Shown here: piece by piece, positions 1 through 11,311 of the stretch
How the letters are laid out: every line of letters begins with the position of its first letter
Position numbering within the stretch: the first letter of the stretch is position 1
From: Labia minor
Lineage: Eukaryota; Arthropoda; Insecta; Dermaptera; Spongiphoridae
Assembly: GCA_963082975.1 (NCBI GenBank)
Contig: OY720348.1
Span: 55,207,564 to 55,271,563 of the forward strand
Direction of reading: 5' to 3'
DNA: 64,000 nucleotides
The notes under the pieces: generated by a model
What the model was told of the DNA's origin: nothing
Seen by the model: only the letters and a program-made list of their open reading frames with translations
Databases searched by the model: none
Translations under genes and position numbers: made by a program

Positions 1-946
1 TTCAAGTTTTCTATTCTTTACAAACTTAATTAAAAAGAATGACAAATTCCTATCTAGCATTGAATAGTAGAATATAATTTAATAATTAGATAGAATCAAT
101 AAAAAAAGAAATAAGAAATTGGTTGGAAAAATCTAATACAAGTAATAATTGAAAAAATATGGAGTGTCTCCACTCGATTATCTCGCAAATTAGAATCCTA
201 AAATATGATATTTAATATTAATTATCTTCTTCATCTAAATTTACAATTTACATAATTTGTAGCATATCTCAAATTTCAAATAAACGTAATTCTCTTTATA
301 TTTAATCAAATTTAAAGCATATTCTTTCTATAAGATATTGGAAATAAAAAATTCATTGCGTTCTTTTTAAAAGTTTGATGTGTATCTTTAGAAGAATTTC
401 AGGAGATTTTTTTTAATAAAATATATTCGAATAAGCGTGTTTAAAATAAAATAAGGGCAGTAAAAGGGTTATTATTTGAAAAATAATTATTTGCTCTACA
501 GTTTTCCAAAACTATCATCATTAAGGAATATTCATATTAATTTTATAAATTTTATATACTTTTGAAAAAATATTATACTGATTTAATACATATCCCGCCA
601 TCTATTGCGATTAGTGTTGACTACATTTAAAAGTTTTATATTAAAATATTATTTTCAATATTATTCATTAAGTATATACATATATATAGCAATAATTAAA
701 AGTAAATAAATTTAAATTAAACTGATTTAATAGTAAAATAATTATCCTTCTATTAAAGGAGAAATACAAAGGAATAAATCAAAAGAATTGAAAAATCTCT
801 CAACCAAGAACTGAAATCTAATTTCTAAATTATGATGAAATTCAAATATCTTGTTATATACTAAGGGTATATGTTATCATTATCATCTATAATATACTAT
901 AAAATTAAAAATTAAAATATATAATAAATACATATACAATACTTAC

Positions 947-1135
947 AATGGATTGATTAATGGTAGCTAATGGAGTCGACAAACACTTCAACCGGATCAT
1001 CGTCTTCAATTCCTGGAAAACAAAGACTAATATGAAATAATGTTTTCCTGGAATAATTGATATTGGAAATCTACTCACCTTTTTAATGGATCCGTAAAAG
1101 TGAAAGATTGCCATCAACATCGATCGATGATACAT
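947..1135 (-). other. Two exon-like segments with a 66 bp intron, minus strand (U1)
   Basis: On the minus strand, 1135-1079 reads ATG...AAAAAG and ends at a GTGAGT donor. A 66 bp interval (1078-1013) ends in GTTTTCCAG. A second segment (1012-947) ends CCATT before GTAAGT. The splice signals are canonical and kept in all six units. The interval is also open in frame, so it could be a retained intron. The second segment can be read in phase 0 after the exon at 11312-11396 of type B. No AG acceptor is visible just upstream of the first segment, so it would have to be a first exon or be intronic. Product not recognised. Confidence 0.35.
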
Positions 1136-1216
1136 GAAAAACAAGAATAAAAGACATATTTATTAAGTATGAAAATAGATTAGAATAATATTAAAATATT
1201 TCTTAAAAAAATACTT

Positions 1217-1491
1217 AAGTTCTCCTACTGTCCAAAAATTCTTTAAATTTTTCATATATTATCCTATTCCTATGATAGATATCCTTCAATTTCTATTAAA
1301 TAATATACATTATAAATATTCATTGAATTGAATTTCAAACATTAATGATGATATATTATAGAAATTTCTATAAAAGGATAAAATAAAATATTTCACTATT
1401 ATCTTATCTTCTTCAACTATTATTTTTTAAGTTTAAAAACGGTTTTAAATAATTTTTAATATATCAATATATGTTTTATCTATCACCATCA
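1217..1491 (-). repeat. 275 bp block inverted relative to type B (U1)
   Basis: From AAGTTCTCCTACTGTCC to CTATCACCATCA this block is the reverse complement, with few differences, of U2 11702-11978 and U5 47278-47554. The left neighbour (ATACTTA) is the same in both unit types, so one arm junction is conserved while the other leads into the BEL leader. I see no coding content. Copies of the inverted arrangement lie at 23665-23939 (U3), 33863-34137 (U4) and 59184-59464 (U6). Confidence 0.88.
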
Positions 1492-2179
1492 TTATAATTA
1501 TATTCAATACTGTTGATATAATTGTATTTAATTTTTCACAATTTGTCTCATTTGATATCAACTTAATATCAAAAATCTTTAACTTTATATTATATCTAAA
1601 TTTTAATCCTAAGTATTGTTATTTGTTCCTTTATTAAATTTTATATTCAGTTGCATAAAACATTCTGTTTTATTTAATCAATCCTATTTTTATTTCATTG
1701 TTTCTTTCCAGAAATTTGGATAGGAATAGTTTCGATTTAAAGGTACCTAAAGCATCTTTGTTGAGTTAACAAGATCCGATTTTCGCTTTTCCATTAGGCA
1801 CACCCCTTTTTATATTTCATTAATTAATTTCAATACAGTTTTGTCGTGTTCTGAACAAAATACGACTGGCGACTTACTCTTTTATATACCTATCTTTATT
1901 TTCCTTCCATATCACGGTCATTCCAATCTAAGATAACTTTCCATTGGCTAGTTATCTTCAAACCCCCCCCCCCCAACAGCTTCCAGTTTCGAATTATTTC
2001 CCTTTCGGGTCGTAATAAGGGCTTTAAGCCGTGTTATAGTGACGACACTCTGACAGGACAGGTGCGATTTTATCGATACCCTGTCTCCTTATAATCGAAA
2101 TTTTCTTGTTTTTTTTCTCGAGAGAAACACATTAATTATAAATTTTGAAATTTATTAAATTCTATCTTTTCTTAACACT
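1492..2179 (+). promoter_or_regulatory. BEL leader / possible 5' LTR remnant, U1
   Basis: Non-coding sequence between the inverted block and the polyprotein ATG, present in all type A units and absent from type B. A possible LTR start is TGTTGATATAATTG at 1511. The segment TACGACTGGCGACTTACTC at about 1861 resembles a primer-binding region just after an LTR, but with no second LTR copy downstream the limits cannot be proven. It contains a run of 12 C (1963-1974) and a hairpin-like GGGCTTTAAGCC at 2018. The ATG follows CTTAACACT. Confidence 0.5.
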
Positions 2180-5100
2180 ATGGCTAAGGCAAGTTTCAAA
2201 CAGGCAACTAGTCTATGGGCATTCATTTCAACGGATGTCCAATTCGTTAAAGATTTTAAAAAAAAGTTGATATCAGACAATTGTAATCATGTAAATGAAT
2301 TTATAAATAATTGTTCTGAAACAGTTCAGAAGTTGGATAAATTTATTAATTTTATTTTAGATAATAATTTACATTCAAATGCATGTGAAACCGAGTTTAA
2401 AGAGGCTTGTGAAGCACGTTTGCTTTTGAAACATATGCTAGTCGATGCAAAGGCTTTACCAGAAGTGAAACCCATTCCAGCCGAACACAAAATGGCGGCT
2501 GCTGTCCCCACCCTCCCTAAACTTAACATTGAGCGTTTCGGAGGAGATATCCTCAGTTACACAGCTTTCAAGCAGCAATTTGACTGCTCTATCACTAACA
2601 ACGTTCAACTGGGCGGGATCGACAAGCTCAAATACTTAAGAAGCTATCTTCATTCAGAAGCTTATTGTTTAATAAGCCATCTCAGCTTATCAGATGGCAA
2701 TTTTGAGGTTGCACTGGCAATCCTCGATCAACATTACAATCAGCGGCGCACACTTGTTTACGCGCATATTTCCGCTTTATACAACTTTCCTAAAGTTTCA
2801 GCCCCGAATAAACACGAGTATTCAAAACTATGCTCAACCGTTTTGCAATTAATTTCGGAGCTGGGTGCACTGAAGATAGAAAGGACTACTTGGAGCCCGA
2901 TGCTGGGCCTATGGATTCTTGACAAGCTGCCACCTGCTGTTAAGGACCAGTTTCTAATGCAACTTCCGGATGATAATGTTATACCTGAAGTTGAATCCAT
3001 TCTTCAATATATTCAGAAGATGGCCAAGTTCACAGCTGACAAGGAGCGAGAAGGCAGTCATATTAAAAATAAGCTAAGTTATCCTCTTTCTAAAAAACCA
3101 AGTTACAAAAAACAAAGCAATTATAAAAAATTTTACTTGAAATCTAATTATACAAATTCTAAAAATGTTGGTTCTAGTAAAATTAACTCAAAATTTCTAT
3201 GTTTTCTTTGTAAGAAAGACCACTTAATTTTTAAATGTCCTGAGTTTATTAATTGGACAGTTCAAAAGAGGTGTGACTTTTGTCAAGCCAATAACTTATG
3301 TAAAGTATGCTTGTCTAGACATAATGGAAAATGCAAATCATTAAACTCTTGTCAAATATGTCAAAACAGACACTCATCCTTTTTGCACTTTTCTAGGTCT
3401 AATAACAACACCGTCAGGGAGCAGAGAGAGAGAGACAATGATTCATCGTCAAACGCCAAGGAGTCACCCGTCGGCGGGGAGCTGGAACCGCGGACGCAAA
3501 ATTCGTCATCGCGTGATGTTTATCACCTTAAGGATGACAGCGAAATTTTACTTTCAAAAGTTTCCATGAGGGTATTCACTCCAGGTGGTATTGCCATTAT
3601 TCTTCCATGTTTCATAGACTCTGGTTCACAAATAAGCGCTATAAGCCATGATGTTGGGTCCTCTCTTAATCTGCCTTTAATCCCCCATAAAATGTCCATT
3701 GGCGGAATAGACAATTCATTTTCTATTCAGTCAAAATATAAAGTAAATTTGAACTGTCAATCGACAGTCAATGATTTTGAATTTTCCCATTTATTCCAGG
3801 TTATTGATTCAATTCAAACAGTTATACCCTCAAATTATTTAAATTCTAATCAATTTGATTTCGTTAAGAATTTCCCCTGGGCTGATCCCAATTACTGTAT
3901 CCCCACAAAAGTTAAAATTATCATTGGGTCTGATTTAATACCATTAATATTGAAATCTCATAACATTCTAAGTCCCAATAAATCCATTGTAGCAATAGAC
4001 ACCAAATTAGGTTGGACCTTTTGTGGTCGAGCATCACACGAGTCCAGCATTAATCATATTGTAACTCAATCTTCTGAACAAATAGAAGATAACACTTTGG
4101 ACAAGAATCATGACCTTATTTTGAAATTATTTGAAATGGACCAAATGGGTCTATCTACAAAGATAGACTCGAACAACGAGGTGGAGAAACATTTTGTTAA
4201 AAATGTAAAATTATTAAATTCTGGCCATCTCGAAGTAGATCTACCTTTTGTTAATAGTTCTAAACCGTTGGGACAATCCTTTAACAAGGCTTTGCAAGTT
4301 TTTAACAGTTTAGAAAGGAAAATGTCTAAAGACAAGTCCTTATTTATCGAATATCATGATTACATGAAGAATATGCTTAATCAAGGCTTCATGGAAAGGG
4401 TAGGCCCCCTCTCGTGTCATAACCATGCCCAAAAGAATAGCTTTTACCTGCCTCATCACGTGATTTATAAAAAATCAAATCACTCCATGAGAGTCGTGAT
4501 GAATGGCAGTTGCCCATCTTCTAATCATTTATCATTAAATTCTATTTTATCCATTGGCCCACCCCTCCAAAATGACTTGAGATTGATTTTACTCAAGTCG
4601 CGATTAAATTCTATTTTATTATCTACTGACATAGTTAGCATGTATCTTATGATTTCAATTAACCCCACACATAGGTATTTCCTAAGAATTATTTGGAAAT
4701 TACCTGAAGACGATCATGCACAGATTTTTCGCATGTGTCGTCTCCCCTTCGGATTAGCTTGTAGTGCATTTTTAGCGGTTCGCTGTTTATTTTATCTTGC
4801 TGACAAGCATAAGTCGACTCACCCGTTGGCTTATCGAGTTATTAAGCAAAATTCTTACTTGGATGATTTTATCATCACTGCATCCTCATCGGATGAATTG
4901 ATTAAAATTGTCAATCAATTAGTGGATCTTTTGAAAACTTATAATTTTTTACTTAACAAATGGTCCACTAATGACCAAAATATTTTAGACTATTTATTGA
5001 ATCATTTTAATCAAAATGACAATATTAAATATAATCCCATTCACTCTTCCACTAAATTATTGGGAGTGATGTGGAGCCCAAGTAATGACAGATTTCTTTT

Positions 5101-7423
5101 TGATATTCCTGACGTGTCTGTCAACGTTTTAACTAAACGCTCTTTGCTTTCGCTTACAGCGTCTCATTGGGACCCAATTGGAATTGTTTCCCCTGTTACA
5201 ATATCCCTTCGGATATTATTACAAGTGGCTTGGAAGTCACCTTTAAAATTGGGCTGGGATGACCCCTTGCCAGATAACATACAATCCTTTTGGTTGAAAT
5301 TTAAATCAGAATACCCTTTACTTTCAAATTATAACATCCCACGTCTATTAATTCACCCTTTAGGCAAAACATTTAAAATTTTCGCTTTTAGCGATGCAAG
5401 TGAGTCAGCATACGGATTTTGCTCGTATCCTGTATCCTTTGACCAAAACAATCTCATATTATCATCTGTTTTCTTGTTATCTCGCTTTAGGGTATCCCCT
5501 ATAAAAAAAATGTCAATTGCAAGATTAGAATTAGCTGCGTATTCTTTAATGTGTCAGTCGATCAACTTTATTTACCCATCTTTCGAAGTTCCTATTGACA
5601 GAATCCACTTGTTTAGTGATTCTAAAGTTGTTTTAAGTTGGGTCCTTTCCGATCCCAACCGATTTAAAACTTACATTTCCAATCGAATAACTCATATACA
5701 AAATTTAGACTTTTCTCCCACTCATTCTTATATATCTACTGAATTGAATCCTGCTGATTTAGCCACTAGGTCAATCAGCATTTCTAAATTTATATCTAAT
5801 CCTTTATGGCAAACAGGTCCATTGGATATTTATTCAAATGTATTACCTTTTGATAAAAGCTTATGTGCTAATGCACTTGATCATTCTTTATTAGAAGAAA
5901 AGGCTGATGCCTCCTTATTTATTTTATTTATTTTATTATTATTTTAAAATAAGTTTAACTATATTGAAAATTTTATACAAAATTATTCCTCCTTTTATAA
6001 ATTAGTTATTCATATTGCCACTTGGCACAAGTATTTTGAATATCTTAAGTTTAAACTAGCGGCCTCTAAAAGCAATTCTCAAATTAAGAATTGTTTCAAT
6101 GGTTTAACTTCAGAGGATTTAAATCGAGCTAAATTGTTTTTAATAAAAAATGCTCAGAATTTCTATTATTCCCAGGACATCAAAAATTTGTCACAAAACA
6201 AAGATGTCGAAAACTCATCTCTTAAATTGCTTTCACCTTTTTTAGACAGTGAAAATTATTTGCGCTTAGGTGGGCGTATAAATAAATCCAAATTTTCTTA
6301 CAATTTTAAACACCCATATTTACTCCCCTCTGAGAGTTTCTTAATCCCTCTTTTAATTCGTTATTATCACTTGCGTACCATGCATATGGGACCTAGCGCC
6401 CTTCAGGCATTTCTTAATAGCCATTTGTGGATTCCTCGACGTCGAAAACTCATTCGAAAAGTCTGTTTCGATTGCATTACTTGCAAGGCTCAGAAATCAC
6501 AAAATGTTAAAACCCCTATAGGTGATTTACCTATTGACAGGTTAAACATAGCACCCAATTTTTCAACTGTCATGATCGATTATGCCGGTCCTTTTGAAGC
6601 CTCTTTAGTTAGAAAAAAGGGTCAAATTTATGTAAAAACTTATGCTTTACTATTCAAATGTCTTGTTACAAAAGGGGTGCATATTGAATTGTGTTATGAT
6701 CTTACCACCTCTTCCTTTATGAACGCTTTTAAACGTTTTGTAGCACGACGAGGTTGCCCTCGCAAAATTTATTCCGATAACGCCACTACCTTTGTTTCGG
6801 CCAGTAAAATTTTAAAGTCTGATTATAAATATTTAATAACACAATTTCAGAACCCGCTATTTAAAAATTATCTTTTAGAACATAATATTGATTGGCATTT
6901 TTCACCTCCCCTGTCCCCTCATATGAACGGATTAATAGAGAACGCAGTCAAGGCACTTAAATTTCATCTCAAAAGAGTTACGTCAAATCTAAAATTTTCC
7001 GTCTCCGAGCTGTCTACCCTCTTGGATGTAGCCGAGTCATTCATTAACATGCGTCCTCTGTTTCATATCCTTGCAGACGACGGTGAGGTTGATATCTTAA
7101 CCCCTTCACATTTTTTGCTTTCCAAACCTGTTTCTCTTTCTCTGGCCTCAGATGGTTTTGTGGAGAATATAAATTTAAGTACTAGATATAAAATGGTTCA
7201 GAATGTAACTTCGCAATTGTGGCGCACCTGGTCTAAATCATATGTTGCCCAATTGCAACTTAAAGCCAAAGTAAAAAATTGTACAAATTTAAATGTAAAC
7301 GACATTGTTTTGATCAAAGACCTGTCTTTGATACCTAACAACTGGGTAAAAGGTCGAGTGGTGAAATTATATTACAAATTTTTTTTAGATGGCTTGAACT
7401 ATTCCAAGACAAAGAGAGTGTAA
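2180..7423 (+). pseudogene. BEL/Pao polyprotein, interrupted copy in U1
   Basis: Homologous over its length to the intact 1743-codon copies, but broken. At 5927-5947 a stretch present in U3 and U4 is replaced by an AT-rich sequence with a net gain of 12 bp, which creates an in-frame TAA at 5945-5947 (codon 1256). The frame is not shifted: the downstream part, open to 7423, is in register with the upstream part. The break falls after RNase H and before the integrase zinc finger, so an expressed product would keep Gag, protease, RT and RNase H but lose integrase. Three amino acid differences from the U3 copy are seen before the stop: T235R, A493G and F1099L. The frame after the stop has no obvious ATG of its own near the break. 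Confidence 0.9.
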
Positions 7424-7705
7424 ATTTTGGTGATAATGTGTCTGTTTGTGCGCGTCAGTAATGGCTACCAAACTAATCCACGTTTTACCGCTAGTATTAA
7501 TTTCTCCAATTACTTGGGGGGTGGGAGTGGGGCAGGGGAAGAGGGGAGAGGCGCCAAAAAGTTCTATTAATCCAATAGGTTACATTACGAATCAGAAAAT
7601 AAACTTATCATATTATCTATTCGTCAATTCAATAGGATCATGAATTATATATATATATATATATATTAATTCAATTCTTTTCATATTAAATAAGTGAAAT
7701 TTTAT
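7381..7705 (+). repeat. Tail segment shared by type A and B, with purine-rich tract (U1)
   Basis: From TTAGATGGCTTGAAC onward this matches U2 19003 onward. It contains a G-rich purine tract at 7516-7548 that would suit a polypurine tract before a 3' LTR. No LTR follows, so the origin (BEL tail or host) is open. A small frame from ATG 7461 (60 codons, hydrophobic start) is kept in all five complete units, but frame preservation at this similarity is expected by chance. A variable AT tract follows at about 7644. Copies: 19003-19321, 29818-30162, 40018-40342, 54615-54943. Confidence 0.8.
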
Positions 7706-7804
7706 AAATACTATGTATATACTAGCTGCTTAGAGCGCCTTCGGCGCTCTTCACACCTAGACGGGGGCTCCGCCCCCTGTACCCCCGAGTGTTACATAGT
7801 ATTT
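7706..7804. mobile_element. 99 bp GC-rich double-hairpin element with 12 bp terminal inverted repeats (U1)
   Basis: Bounded by AAATACTATGTA and its exact reverse complement TACATAGTATTT. Inside are two hairpins: AGAGCGCC-TTC-GGCGCTCT (7732-7750) and GGGGGC-TCC-GCCCCC (7763-7777). On the minus strand the first hairpin is followed six bases later by CTAG and then T, the arrangement of a Helitron 3' end; short inverted ends also fit Helentron-type non-autonomous elements. The family assignment is inference. The GC content contrasts sharply with the flanks. Confidence 0.6.
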
Positions 7805-7929
7805 GGTTGAAAGTAGTAAAAGGTTTTCATCCATTTTGTTTCAATCAGTATATTACATAAAACATTCATTTCTTTTTGTGGTCTTATTTAAAATATATTT
7901 TAATTTAATCAGTAAATTAATTATATATA

Positions 7930-8700
7930 TATATTATTATTGTATATTTTATATCTATCTATCTATGTCGCTCAAAGATACTCGAAAGTTCTTGGCCACA
8001 TTTCTCCAAATGTCCCTATCCTGAGCCCTTGTCCCATCTCTCTTACGCCCCTTCCTACGCGTCCTTGGTTTTCCAAGCGGACGTTTTCCAATCGGTCTCT
8101 CCCCACCAATATCTTTTTCCTCTCCCATTCTAGCCACGTGCCCTGCCTATCGCAACTTTTTCCCTTTTATAACCCTAACTATTTCTGAAGGTGCAGAGGT
8201 CATGCAATTTCTTGTTATGCAGTCTCCCCCATTCCCCGGTGACCTCATCTTTCTTTGGCCAATAAATGCAGGCAAGAATTCTATTCTCAAATACTCTGAT
8301 AATGCAACAGGCAAAATATTTTTTTTATATATTCCCTTTGATAATAATTTTGATGAGATAAGCCTCTTTATTGCAAGATAACAGGCGTTTCCCGATTGCA
8401 ACCCCGAATTAAATTCTTCTCAAATATTATTATCCTTCGTGATTACATTCAATTTTTCTACATATTCAAATTCTACATTTTGTATATTAAGATTTTGTAT
8501 GTTAATACCTGTCCTCTTTGTTACGAAATATTTTTTCTTATCACTATTAATTTCAAACCTCCATTAATTTTTCCTCGCTATCTGTAATTGCAATTGCCGA
8601 ATCTCCTATTATATTTAAGTCGTCCTTGTAACCTAATAGTTTACAATTGATTTCCGCATCTTATTTTTTCTTTAGTACCTTTAAGACAAATATTAAGATC
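7930..8700 (-). pseudogene. 5'-truncated LINE remnant: RT palm to C terminus (U1)
   Basis: Minus-strand fragments of a non-LTR retrotransposon reverse transcriptase. Near 8620 a degenerate motif C reads GYKDD followed by LNIIGDS. Near 8340-8210 is the block around ILPVAL and IGQRK. Near 8130-7960 are ARMGEE, GKRPLGKPR and AQDRDIWR, a C-terminal pattern common in many arthropod LINEs. Stops and small deletions break the frame, including a loss of about 55 bp at about 8300 compared with the diverged copy in U4. On this strand it ends in (ATAG)n and AT repeats (about 7920-7965), like a LINE 3' tail. The clade (RTE, Jockey or other) cannot be fixed. Confidence 0.75.
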
Positions 8701-9904
8701 AAAATATGAAAAAGTTTATGCTGATCTATATTGAGTCATGTGTATGTTTTACTAAATTCTACAAATAATAGTGAACAGAAATATTGAATTCGCGATTTTT
8801 TTCCTAATATCTGTCATAATGAAAATATCTTAATTAATGTTGGTCGATTTGGCCTGAACCCGCAATGATATCTTCTAATATTTCCTCCGCCTATGGTTCT
8901 TAAGTATTGTATATGTTATAATAGTGAAATAGAGTATAATATTTCTTGATCATTACATTTTGGTATTTTATTTTCATTGCTAGATTATTATTGAATATTT
9001 TTAATTATAATGAAATTTGAGAAAATGCAAAAATAGAGACTTGAGACAATTTATAAAAATTAACGGTATAAAACTATAGATAAATTGCCAATATATACAT
9101 TTATTAAGTTCATTTATTAATTTTTTTAGATCATAGTTATTTTCCTCCTTTAAATGAAACTTATCTAATTCTGTGGTGCTAGGGGATTTGAAAATTATTA
9201 GTCGCAATATGAAGATTTCGCTTACAGTTTCTGTCATGTCCGACCTCCGTCCAACAGTTATTTCCCTCAAGTTTCTTGCTTCTCTAAATCATGTGATCTA
9301 TATATTTAATTTTTTTGATTCATTGTAATAAAATTTAAACAAATAAAAATTTTCTCTTTGTTAATTTATATAAATTTCAATTTAAACTGATTGTGAGTGA
9401 TACGCTTTGCCAATACTCTGAATAATTTGTTTATAGAAATATTGAATGTTCTTAGCGAGATTTTTTAACCTTTCACTTTCCAATAGAAAAGAAGAAATAT
9501 TCAAATTTATAGAAAGAATAAATAAAAATTAAGTTAAATATGATCTAAATATTTTATTAAATTAATTAAAATGGGAACTTTTAGAATAAATTATCTAATT
9601 GAATTGATATTTGAATATTAGAATTTAAAATAAAAAGTGAAATATTATAATAATTCTTTGATTGGGAATCGCTAGATAATTCATTGTTTAAAATGCTTCC
9701 GATAGGGACAGTGAGCCGATAGATGCTCTTGAATGAACAACACGGAGAATTATATAAACTTTAAAAAATTAATTCCTGCGGTTATTGATTAGATTATAAT
9801 AAAATGTATAGCCTATGTTACTCTAGAGGTATATAAGAATATTGTGATGTAATTTCATAGAAATCGGTTCAGCTAAATTCAGAGTCTATAAAATAGTAAT
9901 TTTC

Positions 9905-9934
9905 CGGACAGACCGAAAGACAGACAGACAGACA
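9905..9934 (+). repeat. Short (GACA)/(GAAA) repeat in dispersed-repeat context (U1)
   Basis: CAGACCGAAAGACAGACAGA-type sequence between conserved flanks. The same short form occurs in U3 and the end of U4. Around it, 8701-9829 and 10011-10188 show no gene. Confidence 0.85.
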
Positions 9935-11039
9935 TGAAAAATTCTAAAGTCACTTTTGGATTCTAGAGGTCATGAAACGCGAAGATATGCAAAAATTTTT
10001 AAATTCTGACCAATGTGCAGACAAAAACCTTTTTATATATATATTATTATAAGATAATGTCTATGTTGTTGAATATATCAAATATCATATGGATTGAAAT
10101 TAAAATAAGAAAAAATCTCGAGGAATCAAGTTAGTTCATAGTATGCATTGGCTGTCTACGTACAAGGGGCTTCTATCCAAAACTCTTTTCAAGTTTTCTA
10201 TTCTTTACAAACTTAATTAAAAAGAATGACAAATTCCTATCTAGCATTGAATAGTAGAATATAATTTAATAATTAGATAGAATCAATAAAAAAAGAAATA
10301 AGAAATTGGTTGGAAAAATCTAATACAAGTAATAATTGAAAAAATATGGAGTGTCTCCACTCGATTATCTCGCTAATTAGAATCCTAAAATATGATATTT
10401 AATATTAAATATCTTCTTCATCTAAATTTACAATTTACATTATTTGTAGCATATCTCAAATTTCAAATAAACGTAATTCTCTTTATATTTAATCAAATTT
10501 AAAGCATATTCTTTCTATAAGATATTGGAAATAAAAAATTCATTGCGTTCTTTTTAAAAGTTTGATGTGTATCTTTAGAAGAATTTCAGGAGTTTTCCAA
10601 AACTATCATCATTAAGGAATATTCATATTAATTTTATAAATTTTATATACTTTTGAAAAAATATTATACTGATTTAATACATATCCCGCCATCTATTGCG
10701 ATTAGTGTTGACTACATTTAAAAGTTTTATATTAAAATATTATTTTCAATATTATTCATTAAGTATATACATATATATAGCAATAATTAAAATTAAATAA
10801 ATTTAAATTAAACTGATTTAATAGTAAAATAATTATCCTTCTATTAAAGGAGAAATACAAAGGAATAAATCAAAAGAATTGAAAAAAATCTCTCAACCAA
10901 GAACTGAAATCTAATTTCTAAATTATGATGAAATTCAAATATCTTGTTATATACTAAGGGTATATTTTATCATTATCATCTATAATATACTATAAAATTA
11001 AAAATTAAAATATATAATAAATACATATACAATACTTAC

Positions 11040-11228
11040 AATGGATTGATTAATGGTAGGTAATGGAGTCGACAAACACTTCAACCGGATCATCGTCTTG
11101 AATCCCTGGAAAACAAAGACTAATATGAAATAATGTTTTCCTGGAATAATTGATATTGGAAATCTACTCACCTTTTTAATGGAACCGTAAAAGTGAAAGA
11201 TTGCCATCAACATCGATCGATGATACAT
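11040..11228 (-). other. Exon-like pair with a 66 bp intron, minus strand (U2)
   Basis: Equivalent of 947-1135: segments 11228-11172 and 11105-11040 around intron 11171-11106. It differs from type A by GGATTCAAG in place of GAATTGAAG at the start of the second segment (two residue changes) and one further substitution. In this unit the upstream candidate exon 11396-11312 ends in phase 0 and could splice directly to the second segment. Confidence 0.35.
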
Positions 11229-11311
11229 GAAAAACAAGAATAAAAGACATATTTATTAAGAATGAAAATAGATTAGAATAATATTAAAATATTTCTTAAA
11301 AAAATACTTAC

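Larger units (their letters stand above)
2..10188 (+). repeat. Tandem unit U1, type A (10.19 kb)
   Basis: First unit of a head-to-tail array. In order it holds an AT-rich head (2-1216), a 275 bp segment inverted relative to type B units (1217-1491), a BEL leader (1492-2179), a BEL/Pao polyprotein with a stop (2180-7423), a tail shared with type B (7381-7804), a LINE remnant (about 7930-8700) and an AT-rich remainder with a (GACA) repeat (9905-9934). The boundary used is the recurring TCAAGTTTTCTATTC and is arbitrary. Apart from the minus-strand exon pair listed separately, I see nothing gene-like in 2-904 or 8701-9829. The head carries a 96 bp segment (406-501) that U2, U5 and U6 lack. Confidence 0.95.

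Noticed and set aside
2326-4335. Minus-strand frames inside the BEL polyprotein
   Set aside because: They are antisense shadows of the plus-strand frame and share its conservation without independent evidence.
7446-7643. 65-codon frame in the shared tail, repeated in five units with few changes
   Set aside because: Low-complexity Gly/Arg part comes from the G-rich tract, no known motif, and the frame is kept only because the units are nearly identical. I noted it in the tail feature rather than calling a gene.
7955-8188. Plus-strand frames over the LINE remnant (for example 7940-8188)
   Set aside because: The minus strand carries recognisable RT C-terminal motifs, so the plus-strand frames are shadows.
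9001-9270. 89-codon minus-strand frame in type A back halves
   Set aside because: AT-rich with no motif and no splice support; the diverged copy in U4 does not keep it open. Treated as chance.
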